Below, piece after piece: positions 1 to 9,029 of a DNA stretch of 64,000 bases. Numbering within the stretch: the stretch's first letter is position 1; every line of letters begins with the position of its first letter. Under the pieces are notes generated by a model. That model saw only the letters and a list, made by a program, of their open reading frames with translations, was not told where the DNA came from and did not search any database. The stretch spans positions 1,076,107 to 1,140,106 of the forward strand of contig NZ_KB900614.1 of the NCBI RefSeq assembly GCF_000379065.1. The letters are read 5' to 3'. This stretch comes from Salinispora mooreana (GTDB lineage: Bacteria; Actinomycetota; Actinomycetes; Mycobacteriales; Micromonosporaceae). A program made the position numbers and the translations under genes.

Positions 1-2
1 AG

Positions 3-230
3 TACGACCAACTGGAGGCGGACTGCGAGCTGTCGACGATCACGGCCCGCACCCTGATCGTCTCGGGCAAGCACGATCTGGACTACTTCCAGCAGGTCGC
101 CATCGACCTGGCCGACCGCCTCTCCGACGCCCGGCACGTGCAACTGCCGTGGGGCGGGCACCTCCCGAGCCTTGAGCGCCCCGCCGAGACCGCGACGCTC
201 CTCAAGGGCTTCCTGAACACGTCCTCCTGA
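3..230 (+). CDS. Alpha/beta hydrolase, C-terminal part (5' end outside window)
   Basis: About 75 codons of an open frame enter from the left edge and stop at TGA 228-230. The protein reads TARTLIVSGKHDLDYFQQVA, then ADRLSDARHVQLPWGGHLPS and LERP. This is the usual end of an alpha/beta hydrolase: a beta-strand ending in G-x-x-D (the acid residue of the triad), followed by the catalytic histidine in GGHLPSLERP. The substrate cannot be judged from this part. It lies just outside the purH-fragment/arsR/SDR patch and may belong to the same accessory block. Family assignment is fairly secure; function is open. Confidence 0.75.
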   Translation, partial: YDQLEADCELSTITARTLIVSGKHDLDYFQQVAIDLADRLSDARHVQLPWGGHLPSLERPAETATLLKGFLNTSS

Positions 231-401
231 CCCGATGCCTCGCTGGCCCACCTGATGCACGGGGCGAGGCGGGCGCGGGGCGACTCGCGCCGACCGGGCC
301 GGCCGGGGTCGGTGGCCGGGTGGACATGCCGCCCTACCGCCGGCTTCCTGCCCGTCCGGTCGGCGGCTTTGTTCGGGCTGTCCGGGCAAAGTAGAGCCGC
401 C
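231..401. other. Non-coding spacer
   Basis: About 170 bases between the hydrolase stop and the purH fragment. No convincing gene, tRNA or repeat was seen. Frames running through it on both strands have no family resemblance and no ribosome binding site. Confidence 0.5.
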
Positions 402-472
402 ATGGTGGTCATGCCGGCCGTCTTGGCAGCGGCGATAACCTCCTCCTCCCGGATCGATCCGCCGGGCTGCAC
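402..472 (-). pseudogene. purH: purH 3'-end fragment (partial duplicate)
   Basis: Read on the minus strand, this segment encodes [20 protein letters not shown] followed by MT. It matches [20 protein letters not shown] near the C-terminus of the intact PurH at 1754-3325. The bases at 411-470 agree with 1794-1853 at 54 of 60 positions by hand count, and several differences change amino acids. Upstream and downstream the similarity vanishes, so only about 20 codons remain. There is no start and no purH stop, so it cannot be functional. It looks like the scar of a recombination or insertion event at the 3' end of purH. Confidence 0.8.
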
Positions 473-535
473 CCCCTGATGCCAACCCCGAGGGTTTCGA
501 TCCGCGGGGCACCCGACGGTCGAACTGCGAGGCCC

Positions 536-937
536 TCAGCTTTCGATCTGCGGGGCTCCAGGCTTTCGATCTGCGCGGGCCTCGGGTAGGCCACCGACGA
601 CGCCAACGTGGCCGCCCACGTCGTCCCGATCGGCGGCGCCGAGGACGGCGCCCAGCAGCCCGGGGAAGCGGGCGTCGAGGTCACCGCCACGGAGCTCGAC
701 GAAGCAGCGGGTGCCTTCCTGCCGGGTGCGGGTGATACCCGCATCGCGGAGCACGCGCAGGTGGTGGCTGAGGGTGGACTTGGCGACCGGCGCCCGAAGT
801 TCGCCCCACCCGCGTTCGCGACCATCGGCGAGCACCCGTACCAGGCCGACCCGGATGGGGTCGTGGAGAGCCCCCAGCACGTCGATGAGGGAGATCTCGT
901 CACGGTCGGGATGTCGTGCCGTCTTCATGGCGTTCAT
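536..937 (-). CDS. ArsR-family winged-helix transcriptional regulator
   Basis: A 133-residue protein. Residues about 16-85 form an ArsR winged helix-turn-helix: LIDVLGALHDPIRVGLVRVL, then the recognition helix KSTLSHHLRVLRDAGITRTR and the wing region QEGTRCFVELR. The tail from about residue 95 is low complexity. No cysteine pair typical of metal-sensing ArsR proteins is present, so it more likely answers to a small organic ligand. It is divergent from the SDR gene across a 45-bp gap holding inverted repeats, so it probably represses itself and the SDR. ATG 937 is chosen; ATG 928 is possible. Confidence 0.85.
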   Translation of the reverse strand: MNAMKTARHPDRDEISLIDVLGALHDPIRVGLVRVLADGRERGWGELRAPVAKSTLSHHLRVLRDAGITRTRQEGTRCFVELRGGDLDARFPGLLGAVLGAADRDDVGGHVGVVGGLPEARADRKPGAPQIES

Positions 938-944
938 GATACCT

Positions 945-971
945 TGTTCGACGTTTCACGAACATCGAACA
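945..971. promoter_or_regulatory. Candidate ArsR operator between divergent genes
   Basis: Between the arsR start at 937 and the SDR start near 983 lies TGTTCGA (945-951), 13 bases, then TCGAACA (965-971): a perfect 7-bp inverted repeat. A third copy of the half-site, CGAAC, is at 959-963, pairing with GTTCG at 946-950. ArsR-family operators are usually imperfect 12-2-12 or similar repeats overlapping divergent promoters, and this fits. Binding is inferred. Confidence 0.6.
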
Positions 972-982
972 TTGGAGTGACA

Positions 983-1747
983 GTGAACGCCAGACCCTGC
1001 ACCGATCTCACCGCACATGTCGTTGTCGTCACCGGCGCCGGATCCGGCATCGGCCGCGCCACAGCACACGCATTCGCCGGCGCGGGCGCACGGGTGCTGG
1101 GTGTCGGCCGCCGCAAGGATGCCCTTGCGGCGACCGCCGCCGGACACCCCACGATCGCCGTCCATCCGGCCGACCTGAACGACCCCGGAGCACCGCAGGA
1201 AGTGGTGGACGCCGCAGTCGACCGCTGGGGACAACTGGACGTCCTGGTCAACAACGCCGGCGCTACCAGGATCATGCCGTTGGCGCACACCACGGCCGCG
1301 GGCATCGCTGCCCTGTTCGACCTCAACGTCGTCGCGCCCAGCCTGCTGGCGCACGCGGCCCTACCACACCTGCGCCGGAACCGCGGATCGATCGTCAACG
1401 TCTCCAGCACCTACGGCCACCGGCCCCTGCCCGGCGCCGCCCACTACGCGGCCTCCAAAGCCGCCCTCGAACAGCTCACCCGGAGCTGGGCGGCAGAACT
1501 CGCGGCGGACGGCATTCGGGTCAACGCCCTGGCTCCCGGCCCGACCGAGAGCCAGGCATTGGCCGCCGCCGGACTCTCCGACCCGGCCATCGAAGAGATC
1601 AAGCGAGAAGAGGCCGTCCGCATCCCCCTCGGTCGCCGCGGTGACCCCGACGAGGTCGCCGCCTGGATCCTGCGTCTGGCCGACCCGGCCAGCACCTGGC
1701 TGACCGGGCAGGTCCTCACTGTCGACGGTGGGCTGGAGCTGACGTGA
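983..1747 (+). CDS. Short-chain dehydrogenase/reductase (SDR family oxidoreductase)
   Basis: A 254-residue classical SDR. The NAD(P)-binding motif is VTGAGSGIG near residue 15, NNAG follows LDVLV, the catalytic Ser is in IVNVSSTYG, and the YxxxK pair is in HYAASKAAL. The C-terminal end LTGQVLTVDGGLEL is typical of FabG-like members. The GRRKD stretch after the second beta-strand suggests NADP(H) preference, which is an inference. GTG 983 follows TTGGAG with 5-bp spacing; GTG 977 is the alternative. It is divergent from the ArsR gene, its likely regulator, and converges on purH with only 6 bp between the stops, leaving no room for a purH terminator. Confidence 0.88.
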   Translation: MNARPCTDLTAHVVVVTGAGSGIGRATAHAFAGAGARVLGVGRRKDALAATAAGHPTIAVHPADLNDPGAPQEVVDAAVDRWGQLDVLVNNAGATRIMPLAHTTAAGIAALFDLNVVAPSLLAHAALPHLRRNRGSIVNVSSTYGHRPLPGAAHYAASKAALEQLTRSWAAELAADGIRVNALAPGPTESQALAAAGLSDPAIEEIKREEAVRIPLGRRGDPDEVAAWILRLADPASTWLTGQVLTVDGGLELT

Positions 1748-1753
1748 CCTCGG

Positions 1754-3325
1754 TCAGTGGAAGAAGTGCCGGGTGCCGGTGAGGTACATGGTCACGCCGG
1801 CCGCCTTGGCGGCGGCGATGACCTCCTCGTCCCGGATCGATCCGCCGGGCTGGACAATCGCCCGCACTCCGGCGTCGAAGAGGATCTTCGGACCGTCGGC
1901 GAACGGGAAGAACGCGTCGGAGGCGCACACCGCCCCCCGCGCCCGTTCGGCACCGGCCCGCTCCACCGCCAACCGGGCCGAGTCAACCCGGTTTACCTGC
2001 CCCATCCCCACGCCGACGGTCGCCCCGTCGCGGGCGAGCAGGATCGCGTTGCTCTTCACCGCTCGAACCGCCCGCCAGGCGAAGGCCAGGTCCCGCAGGG
2101 TCGCCTCGTCGGCGGCCTCACCAGTCGCCAGCTGCCAGGTGGCCGGGGCGTCGCCTGCGGCGTCCACCCGGTCCCGCACCTGCACCAGCATCCCACCGGT
2201 GACCGGTCGCCACTCCGCCGATGCCGGGGCGTAGGCCGGGGCGCGCAGCAGGCGCACGTTTTTCTTGCCCCGCAGCACCTCGAGCGCATCGGGTTCGAAA
2301 TCCGGGGCGACAACCACCTCGGTGAACACCTCCGCCACCTGCCCGGCGAGCTCGACGCCGACCGGCCGGTTCACCGCGATCACGCCACCAAAGGCGGACA
2401 CGGGATCGCAGGCGTGTGCCTTACGGTGCGCCTCGGCGACGTCCGCGCCCACCGCGATGCCACAGGGGTTGGCGTGCTTGATGATCGCCACCGCCGGCTG
2501 GTCGGAGAAGTCGTTGGCGGCCCGCCAGGCGGCGTCGGCGTCAACGTAGTTGTTGTACGACATCTCCTTGCCGTGCAGCTGCTCGGCCTGGGCGAGCCCG
2601 GCCGGGCTCGACGGGTCGGTGTAGAGGGCGGCCGGCTGGTGTGGGTTCTCCCCGTACCGCAGCACCGCGTCGCGGCGCAGCGCCAGCCCGGCGAAGCCCG
2701 GCCACGGCGCATCCTCCTCGACCAGCTCCCGCGCGCACCATTCGGCGACGGCCACATCGTAGTCGGCGATCACCGCGAACGCCCGGGCCGCGAGCGCCCG
2801 GCGCTGCGCCAGGGTGAAGCCACCCGCCCGTACCGCCGCCAGCAGTTGGGGGTAGCCCGACGGGTCGGTCACCACGGCGACCGAGGCGTGGTTCTTGGCG
2901 GCGGCCCGCACCATCGCCGGCCCACCGATGTCGATCTGCTCGACGCACTCGTCCGGCCCCGCCCCGGAGGCGACGGTCGCCTGGAACGGGTACAGGTTGG
3001 ACACCAGCAGGTCGATCGCTCCGATGCCATGCTCGGCGAGCTGCCCAACGTGCGACTCCTTGCGCAGGTCCGCGAGGAGACCGCCGTGAATCTTGGGGTG
3101 CAGCGTCTTGACCCGGCCGTCGAGGATCTCCGGGAACCCGGTCACCGAGTCCACCGCGGTGACCGGCACGCCGGCACCGGCGATGGCCGACGCGGTGCTT
3201 CCGGTCGAGACGATCTCCACGCCGGCGTCATGTAACGCCTGGGCCAGCTCGGCCAGACCGGCCTTGTCGTAGACGCTGACCAGCGCCCGCCGGATCGGGC
3301 GGCGCTCGTCCTGACTGGAACTCAC
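1754..3325 (-). CDS. purH: Bifunctional AICAR transformylase / IMP cyclohydrolase
   Basis: Catalyses the last two steps to IMP: formylation of AICAR with 10-formyl-THF, then ring closure. The 523 residues match the family length. The N-terminal MGS-like cyclohydrolase domain starts [20 protein letters not shown]. The transformylase domain carries the conserved stretches [20 protein letters not shown] and [13 protein letters not shown]. The end reads [16 protein letters not shown] 3325 is chosen because it overlaps the purN stop as GTGA, implying translational coupling in a purN-purH operon. The normal downstream sequence is replaced by the SDR patch, and a fragment of a second purH 3' end lies at 402-472. 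Confidence 0.97.
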   Translation of the reverse strand: MSSSQDERRPIRRALVSVYDKAGLAELAQALHDAGVEIVSTGSTASAIAGAGVPVTAVDSVTGFPEILDGRVKTLHPKIHGGLLADLRKESHVGQLAEHGIGAIDLLVSNLYPFQATVASGAGPDECVEQIDIGGPAMVRAAAKNHASVAVVTDPSGYPQLLAAVRAGGFTLAQRRALAARAFAVIADYDVAVAEWCARELVEEDAPWPGFAGLALRRDAVLRYGENPHQPAALYTDPSSPAGLAQAEQLHGKEMSYNNYVDADAAWRAANDFSDQPAVAIIKHANPCGIAVGADVAEAHRKAHACDPVSAFGGVIAVNRPVGVELAGQVAEVFTEVVVAPDFEPDALEVLRGKKNVRLLRAPAYAPASAEWRPVTGGMLVQVRDRVDAAGDAPATWQLATGEAADEATLRDLAFAWRAVRAVKSNAILLARDGATVGVGMGQVNRVDSARLAVERAGAERARGAVCASDAFFPFADGPKILFDAGVRAIVQPGGSIRDEEVIAAAKAAGVTMYLTGTRHFFH

Positions 3326-3942
3326 GGAACCGTGACCTTTCTTCCGGTGATCGTCCAACCTGCACGGACCAGGCGACCCACCTGCTCGACGAGCTGGCGT
3401 CGCTCGGCCTCCTTGATTCGCTCGGTGAGCGTCTGCTCGTCGTCGCCGTCCCGGACCGGCACCGCGACCTGGGCGACGATCGGGCCGGTGTCCGTACCCG
3501 CGTCAACGAAGAAGAGAGTGGCCCCGGTGATCTTCACCCCGTAGGCGAGCGCGTCGCGGGGCCCGTGAATGCCGGGGAAGGCCGGCAGCAGGGTGTTGTG
3601 CGTGTTCAGATAGCGGTCGCCGAACGCGGCAAGGAAATGCGGGCCGACCAGCTTCAGGAAGCCGGCGGAGACGACCAGGTCGGGTGTGTGCTCGGCGACC
3701 CGCGCGGTGAGCGCGGCGTCCCAGTCGGAGCGGGTCGGATAGTCCTTCACCCGCTCCACGAAGGTCGGCACCCCCGCCGCCGCGGCCCGGTCCAGCCCGG
3801 CGATACCGTCGCGGTCCGCCCCGACCGCGACCACCCGGGCGCCGTACCCAGGATCGGTGCCGGCGTCGAGCAATGCCTGAAGGTTACTGCCGGAGCCGGA
3901 GACGAGAACGACGATACGGGCGACAGACGCGGGCTCAGGCAC
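3322..3942 (-). CDS. purN: Phosphoribosylglycinamide formyltransferase
   Basis: Transfers formyl from 10-formyl-THF to GAR in purine synthesis. At 206 residues it has the usual length. It starts with the fold signature [19 protein letters not shown]. The catalytic Asn and His are in [15 protein letters not shown] and the catalytic Asp is in DAGTDTGPI. Two oddities stand out. The conserved His of the usual VHFV motif (His137 in E. coli) is Phe here (TLFFVDAG), and the Pro normally after the catalytic His is Asn (THN instead of THP). It is first in an operon with purH, with overlapping stop and start. Confidence 0.95.
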   Translation of the reverse strand: MPEPASVARIVVLVSGSGSNLQALLDAGTDPGYGARVVAVGADRDGIAGLDRAAAAGVPTFVERVKDYPTRSDWDAALTARVAEHTPDLVVSAGFLKLVGPHFLAAFGDRYLNTHNTLLPAFPGIHGPRDALAYGVKITGATLFFVDAGTDTGPIVAQVAVPVRDGDDEQTLTERIKEAERRQLVEQVGRLVRAGWTITGRKVTVP

Positions 3943-4155
3943 CGGACAACCCTATCGGGGTGGCCCGGCCGCCGGTTCGCTGGGCGGCAAGCCGACGCTG
4001 AATCAGCGACCAGGCCAGGTACGCTGCCGTCGCTCCCCCGCACACCGGTAGCGACAGTTGTCCCCATGTCGCACCCTGTGCAGAGGAGTAGCGAAAGATG
4101 CAGCCCGGAGTCCCGCCCCAATCCTCGAGCTCCTGCTGATCGACCGGGAGGACGC

Positions 4156-4716
4156 ATGCAACCCGACCCATCCACCCCGCAGCACGATCCGTCCACCCCA
4201 CCAGCGGATTCGTACGCCCCACCGGCCACGGACCCGTACGTCCCACCGGCCACGGACCCGTATGCCCGACCGGTGGACCCGTACGCCCCACCGGCTACCC
4301 CGGATTCGCGGCAGCCGTACCCCCCGCCGCCGGTGAACCCCCACGCCATGCCCACACCGCCGAGCCCGCCACCGCCGAACCCGTACGCCGTGCCCACCAC
4401 TCCGCCGTACCCGGGGCCCTACGGCGGGGTACAGATGCACCCGAACGCGGGCTACCCGTTCCCGGCGGGGAAGCAGAACACGCTCGGACTGCTCTCCATG
4501 ATCCTCGGCATCGCGTCGGTCCCGCTGGCCTGTTGCTTTCTCGGCCTGCCGGTGGGCATCGCCGCGGTGGTGACCGGATGGCTCGGCCAGCAGAAGGTCG
4601 AGCAGGGGCTCGCGGACAATCGTGGCCAGGCCCTGGCCGGCATCATCTGCGGAGCGATCGGCGCGTTGCTGGGCCTCGGCTGGGTTGTCCTGGAAGTCGT
4701 CGGGCGCGCCCTCTAG
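4156..4716 (+). CDS. Proline-rich DUF4190-type membrane protein
   Basis: A 186-residue protein. The first ~110 residues are a Pro/Tyr/Asp-rich disordered region with repeats such as PATDPYVP and PATDPYAR, encoded by a 24-bp tandem repeat at 4219-4266. Two hydrophobic helices follow: NTLGLLSMILGIASVPLACC to about VVTGWLG, and ALAGIICGAIGALLGLGWVV. A short GQQKVEQG loop separates them. This matches DUF4190 proteins of actinobacteria, whose function is unknown. ATG 4156 follows GGGAGGA. It converges with the DUF6350-type gene. A related short protein without the Pro-rich part is at 6226. Confidence 0.75.
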   Translation: MQPDPSTPQHDPSTPPADSYAPPATDPYVPPATDPYARPVDPYAPPATPDSRQPYPPPPVNPHAMPTPPSPPPPNPYAVPTTPPYPGPYGGVQMHPNAGYPFPAGKQNTLGLLSMILGIASVPLACCFLGLPVGIAAVVTGWLGQQKVEQGLADNRGQALAGIICGAIGALLGLGWVVLEVVGRAL

Positions 4717-4730
4717 TCGCCTTGACGGAG

Positions 4731-6008
4731 TCAGCCGCGGGACAGGAAGCGGGCCGCTACCACGCCACCCAGCACGCCGGCCCCGGTCACCACGGTCGCC
4801 ACCGCCGCCACCTGCCACGGCACCGGTCCGACCTCCGCCAGCCGGCCCGCACCCAGCGGGCCGGCCGATGCCGCCGCCACCGCCCCCACCAGTAGGCCCG
4901 TCACCGGGCCGGCGAGCACCGCCGGGCGCAGCAGCGGACCCCACTCTTCCCGGGCTCTGTTGCTGCCGGACCGCAGCACCCGACGGGTCAACGACCAGCC
5001 CGCCACCATCCCCACCAGAACCGGCACCGCGAGCAGGCCCGCCCCCAGTCCGTCCACCGGTCCACCGGGGAGGCCCGCGACCAGCGGCAGGGCCGGCAGC
5101 GCCCCCACTGTCACCTCGCTGGTCTGCACCGTGGTGTCGGTGCCGACCGCGAACCCGGGGCCGAGCAGGTAGCTGGTTGACCAGATCGCCGCGTTCGGGG
5201 CGTACGCCAGGTTGACCAGGGTGATCCCGGCCTGTCCCGCCACTCCGGTGTGGTAGGCCGCGATCAGGTCAGCCGCGTCACCGCCGCCGGTCGCCACCGC
5301 CAGCCCCGCGACGCCAGCCCCCGCCGCAAGCAGCAGCAACGCCGCGACCAGGCCGGTCCGGATCCCCTCCCGCAGCGGTAGCGGCGCCCGTGCGGCGAGC
5401 AGGTCACCGAGCCCGGTCGTACGAACCGCTCCGACGAGGGCAGCAACCGTGGCAACCACGGCGAGGGTCAGGCCGGTCCGTACCGGCGACACGTCCAGTT
5501 CCCCGCCGGATACCAGCAGGGCGGCGAGCACTCCGAGGATGGTGTACACGACCCCGACCGCCCCCGCGGCGACGAACGCACGCTGTGGCGACCTGCTTCC
5601 CCGGGCACCGATGGCCCGGGTGACGTGCACCCCGGCCCGGATGAGTCGCCAGCCGGCGAGCAGGGTCACCGCCAACGGGGCGAGCCCGAGCGGACCGGCG
5701 TTCGTCGTCAGCGGGACGCCGTGCCCGAGCAACCAGCCGGCCAGCCCGACCCGGACCGCGCCCGGCAGGCTCGACGCACCCTCACTGAGCTGGAAGAACC
5801 AGAGCACCACTGCCACCGGCAGCCAGGAGGTGAGCGCCGCCCCGACAGCGGCGACGCCTGCGGCGACGGCCAACGGCGGACGACTCGGCGGGCCACCCGC
5901 CCGTGGCGCGGGGACCCGGCGAGCCGGCCCGGGTCGCCCCGGTGGGCGAGCGCCCACCCGGGCGCGCCGACCGGGCTGATCGGGGGTGACAGAGGACATC
6001 AGGTCCAC
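4731..6008 (-). CDS. Multi-pass membrane protein, DUF6350-type
   Basis: About 425 residues. An Arg/Pro-rich cytoplasmic N-terminus of ~45 residues leads into roughly ten hydrophobic segments, for example PLAVAAGVAAVGAALTSWLP, TGLVAALLLLAAGAGVAGLA and the C-terminal VAAVATVVTGAGVLGGVVAA. The stretch LVNLAYAPNAAIWSTSYLLG with PGFAVG is characteristic of the actinobacterial DUF6350 family, which in many actinobacteria sits directly upstream of purN-purH, as it does here. Function is unknown; some databases call it PerM-like or cell-division related. The start is ATG 6008 or ATG 5999. Confidence 0.75.
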   Translation of the reverse strand: MDLMSSVTPDQPGRRARVGARPPGRPGPARRVPAPRAGGPPSRPPLAVAAGVAAVGAALTSWLPVAVVLWFFQLSEGASSLPGAVRVGLAGWLLGHGVPLTTNAGPLGLAPLAVTLLAGWRLIRAGVHVTRAIGARGSRSPQRAFVAAGAVGVVYTILGVLAALLVSGGELDVSPVRTGLTLAVVATVAALVGAVRTTGLGDLLAARAPLPLREGIRTGLVAALLLLAAGAGVAGLAVATGGGDAADLIAAYHTGVAGQAGITLVNLAYAPNAAIWSTSYLLGPGFAVGTDTTVQTSEVTVGALPALPLVAGLPGGPVDGLGAGLLAVPVLVGMVAGWSLTRRVLRSGSNRAREEWGPLLRPAVLAGPVTGLLVGAVAAASAGPLGAGRLAEVGPVPWQVAAVATVVTGAGVLGGVVAARFLSRG

Positions 6009-6225
6009 TCTGACATGCCGTGCGGGCAGTGGCAGGTCGATAAACCCGCCGGACGGGTTCGAGTTGCGTGATCCACCGTCTCCTGCCTCCGATCCGGTCT
6101 AGCCTCGGCCACAGGACGCCACCGCGGCCGACCGGTGTGTCACGTGAGGACCTCCACCACCGGAGGTGTTGAACCGTGTCTCCCCGTATCCCGGCCCGCG
6201 CGGCACCGACGCGAGGAGGCACGCC

Positions 6226-6477
6226 GTGACCGCTGCATATCCTCCGCCCGAGGCGACGGCGGGCCGGGACCGGACGACGCTCTGGGGCGTACTCGGTATC
6301 GTCGTTGGCCTGCTCTGCTGCGGGGTCCTCGGGATCGTCTTCGGCTACCTGTCGATCCGCGATGCGCGGCGCTTCGGCAACTCACCGGTGCTCGGTTGGT
6401 TGGGCATCGCCTTCGGCGTGTTCAACATCATCGGCAACGGACTTCTCTACGTTGGTGGCAACAATCCGTTCAGCTGA
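6226..6477 (+). CDS. Small DUF4190-type membrane protein
   Basis: 83 residues from GTG 6226, preceded by AGGAGG at 6214-6219 with 6-bp spacing. After a short polar start (VTAAYPPPEATAG) come two hydrophobic helices, TLWGVLGIVVGLLCCGVLGI and VLGWLGIAFGVFNIIGNGLL, joined by the GYLSIRDARRFGN loop. The pattern resembles the membrane part of the protein at 4156. Function is unknown. An upstream in-frame ATG at 6166 has no good ribosome binding site. The gene converges with sucD and shares the hairpin at 6485-6522. Confidence 0.7.
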   Translation: MTAAYPPPEATAGRDRTTLWGVLGIVVGLLCCGVLGIVFGYLSIRDARRFGNSPVLGWLGIAFGVFNIIGNGLLYVGGNNPFS

Positions 6478-6484
6478 GGTGACG

Positions 6485-6522
6485 GCTGGAGGGATCAGCC
6501 GTGAACGGCCGATCCCTCCAGC
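6485..6522. terminator. Bidirectional terminator hairpin
   Basis: GCTGGAGGGATC pairs perfectly with GATCCCTCCAGC, and inside it GCCGT pairs with ACGGC around a 2-base loop. It lies between the DUF4190 stop (6477) and the sucD stop (6538), so it can serve both. No T-run follows, as is common for such hairpins in actinobacteria. Confidence 0.75.
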
Positions 6523-6537
6523 TGTCGTCGGCGGGGC

Positions 6538-7425
6538 TCAGCCCGCGGACATGATCTCCCGCATCAGCCGGGCCGTCTCGGTCGGAGTCTTGCCGACCTT
6601 GACGCCGGCTGCTTCCAGCGCCGTCTTCTTGGCCTCCGCGGTGCCGGCCGAGCCGGAGATGATCGCACCCGCGTGCCCCATCGTCTTACCGGGCGGTGCG
6701 GTGAAGCCAGCGATGTAGCCAACCACCGGCTTGGTGACGTTCGCCTTGATGAACTCGGCAGCCCGCTCCTCGGCGTCGCCACCGATCTCGCCGATCATGA
6801 CGATCGCGTCGGTGTCCGGGTCGGCCTCGAACGCGGCCAGCGCATCGATGTGCGTGGTGCCGATGATCGGGTCACCGCCGATACCGACACAGGTGGAGAA
6901 GCCGATGTCACGCAGCTCGTACATCATCTGGTAGGTCAGCGTGCCACTCTTGCTGACCAGGCCGATCCGGCCGGTGCCGGTGATGTCGGCCGGGATGATG
7001 CCGCCGTTGGAGGCGCCCGGCGACACGATCCCCGGGCAGTTCGGCCCGATGATTCGGGTCCGCTCGCCCTGCGCCACGTTATACGCCCAGAAGGCGGCGG
7101 TGTCGTGCACCGGCACACCCTCGGTGATCACCACGGCGAGCGAGATGCCGGCGTCGATCGCCTCGATCACCGCGCTCTTGGTGAACTGCGGCGGCACGAA
7201 GATGACCGTCACGTTGGCGCCGGTCTCCCGCATCGCGTCGGCGACGTTCGCGAAGACCGGCAGCTGGGCGCCGTCGAAATCAACGGTGGTGCCCGCCTTA
7301 CGCGGGTTCACCCCACCGACGATGTCGGTGCCCGCGGCGAGCATCCGCCGGGTGTGCTTGGAACCCTCGGAACCGGTCATCCCCTGCACGATGACCTTCG
7401 AGTCCTTGGTCAGCCAGATCGCCAT
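6538..7425 (-). CDS. sucD: Succinyl-CoA ligase (ADP-forming), alpha subunit
   Basis: The CoA-binding and phosphohistidine subunit of the TCA-cycle enzyme that converts succinyl-CoA to succinate with ATP formation. At 295 residues it has the family length. The CoA-binding Rossmann domain starts [29 protein letters not shown] is a family hallmark, and the phosphorylated histidine is in [20 protein letters not shown]. It follows sucC by 2 bases, so the two are co-transcribed and probably translationally coupled. Confidence 0.97.
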   Translation of the reverse strand: MAIWLTKDSKVIVQGMTGSEGSKHTRRMLAAGTDIVGGVNPRKAGTTVDFDGAQLPVFANVADAMRETGANVTVIFVPPQFTKSAVIEAIDAGISLAVVITEGVPVHDTAAFWAYNVAQGERTRIIGPNCPGIVSPGASNGGIIPADITGTGRIGLVSKSGTLTYQMMYELRDIGFSTCVGIGGDPIIGTTHIDALAAFEADPDTDAIVMIGEIGGDAEERAAEFIKANVTKPVVGYIAGFTAPPGKTMGHAGAIISGSAGTAEAKKTALEAAGVKVGKTPTETARLMREIMSAG

Positions 7426-7427
7426 TG

Positions 7428-8606
7428 TCAGACCCCCGCAGCGGCCAGCTCGGCGGCCCGCTCGGCCGCACCATCCATCGTGTCGACCCGCTGGATCAGC
7501 GGGTTGTTCGCGCCGTCGAGAATCGCCCGACCGGCCTCCGCGTTGTTGCCGTCGAGGCGGACGACCAGCGGCTTGGTTACCTTCTCGCCCCGCTGCTCGA
7601 GCAGGCCCAGCGCCTGCACGATGCCGTTGGCTACCGCGTCGCAGGCGGTGATGCCGCCGAACACGTTGACGAAGACGCTCTTCACCGCGGGGTCGGAGAG
7701 CACGATCTCGAGGCCGTTGGCCATCACCGCGGCGCTCGCACCGCCACCGATGTCGAGGAAGTTGGCCGGCTTCACACCACCGTGCCGCTCACCGGCGTAG
7801 GCGACCACGTCGAGGGTCGACATGACCAGTCCGGCGCCGTTGCCGATGATGCCAACCTCACCATCGAGCTTGACGTAGTTGAGGTCCTTCTCCTTAGCAG
7901 CCTGCTCGAGAGGATCCACCGCGGCCTGGTCAACCAGCGCCTCGTGGTCCGGGTGCCGGAAGGCCGCGTTCTCGTCCAGGCTGACCTTGGCGTCCAGCAG
8001 GAGCAGCCCGCCCTCAGCGGTCTTGGCGAGCGGGTTCACCTCGACCAACGTCGCATCCTCGGCGACGAACGCCTTCCACAGGTCCACCGCGATCTCGACG
8101 GCCTGGTCGGCAATCTCGGCCGGGAAACCGGCCTGGGTGACGATCCGCCGGGCCGTCGCCGCGTCCACGCCGGTGTTCGCATCGATCGGCGCCTTGACGA
8201 CCTTCTCCGGCGTCTCGGCGGCCACCTGCTCGATGTCCATCCCACCGGCGACACTGGCGATGCAGAGGAAGGTGCGGTTCGCCCGGTCCAGCAGGTAGGA
8301 GAAGTAGTACTCCTCGGCCACGTCAGCGGTCACGGTGATCATGACCTTGTGGACGGTGTGCCCTTTGATGTCCATGCCGAGGATGTCGGTGGCGCGGGCC
8401 ACCGTCTCCTCCGCGCCCTCGGTCAGCTTCACCCCGCCGGCCTTGCCCCGGCCACCGACCTTCACCTGCGCCTTGACAACCACCCGACCGCCGAGGCGTT
8501 CGGCGATCGCGCGGGCCTCCTCCGGGGTCGTGGCGACGCCGCCGGCGAGCACGGGCAACCCGTGCCGCTCGAACAGGTCCCGCCCCTGGTACTCGTACAG
8601 GTCCAC
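7428..8606 (-). CDS. sucC: Succinyl-CoA ligase (ADP-forming), beta subunit
   Basis: The nucleotide-binding subunit that pairs with SucD. 392 residues, full length. The N-terminal ATP-grasp domain begins [20 protein letters not shown] and includes [20 protein letters not shown]. The metal-binding region reads EVNPLAKT, and the C-terminal ligase domain has [11 protein letters not shown] and [16 protein letters not shown]. It is the first gene of sucCD. The 420-bp region upstream probably holds the promoter. Confidence 0.97.
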   Translation of the reverse strand: MDLYEYQGRDLFERHGLPVLAGGVATTPEEARAIAERLGGRVVVKAQVKVGGRGKAGGVKLTEGAEETVARATDILGMDIKGHTVHKVMITVTADVAEEYYFSYLLDRANRTFLCIASVAGGMDIEQVAAETPEKVVKAPIDANTGVDAATARRIVTQAGFPAEIADQAVEIAVDLWKAFVAEDATLVEVNPLAKTAEGGLLLLDAKVSLDENAAFRHPDHEALVDQAAVDPLEQAAKEKDLNYVKLDGEVGIIGNGAGLVMSTLDVVAYAGERHGGVKPANFLDIGGGASAAVMANGLEIVLSDPAVKSVFVNVFGGITACDAVANGIVQALGLLEQRGEKVTKPLVVRLDGNNAEAGRAILDGANNPLIQRVDTMDGAAERAAELAAAGV

Positions 8607-9029
8607 GATTGCGCGTCCCGTCCCGTCTCCGCGGCGCGCCGTCGCGCCGCCACCAGCGTATGGAAAACAGTTTGACGCCTGTCATCAGTTGTAACAGGCC
8701 ATTGAAGGCAGCCTAGCGAGGTCGACACCACCAACGACCAAGCGGGTACGTGGTGTGCGGTTGTGCACAGCCGACTGGCCAGCACCCACCGTTTGGCCGA
8801 GTGTCAGCCTTCCGGACGATGTTTTCCCCGACACGTAACCCCGGCGGTCAGGCCTCGTTGAGTCAGATGTCAAAGCGCTGGTCAGCGCGGCGACGAAACG
8901 GCCGATGCCCTGTCGGTCGAGGGGTGGCGGCGGGGCATCGTGCATAGAGAGGCCGGGCGTGTGAGGGGTGCGTCCGGCCTCTCCCCCTGCCCAGCCCAGT
9001 GAACGCCCCCGGGCCGATCGTCAGGCGGG
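8607..9029. promoter_or_regulatory. Spacer with probable sucCD promoter
   Basis: 423 bases without a gene. The right end holds the hairpin at 8947-8983. A weak candidate promoter for sucC on the minus strand is TGACAG, 18 bases, TACGCT, reading leftward from about 8682 to 8653. Nothing else was recognised. Confidence 0.35.
8947..8983 (-). terminator. Terminator-like hairpin after the B12-binding gene
   Basis: GAGAGGCCGG and CCGGCCTCTC form a perfect 10-bp stem with a 17-base loop, 46 bases beyond the stop of the minus-strand gene ending at 9030. There is no T-run. Confidence 0.55.

Noticed and set aside
1757..3235. A 492-codon plus-strand frame opposite purH
   Set aside because: It mirrors purH codon positions and has no family resemblance. 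purH itself is unquestionable.
3943..4155. A gene between purN and the DUF4190 protein
   Set aside because: A plus-strand frame runs through from inside purN, but only the part after ATG 4156, with its GGGAGGA site, resembles a protein family.
6043..6066. tRNA-like T-arm (GGGTTCGAG) in the gap before the small DUF4190 gene
   Set aside because: AACCCG/CGGGTT forms a small hairpin, but there is no acceptor stem, anticodon arm or CCA-side pairing around it.
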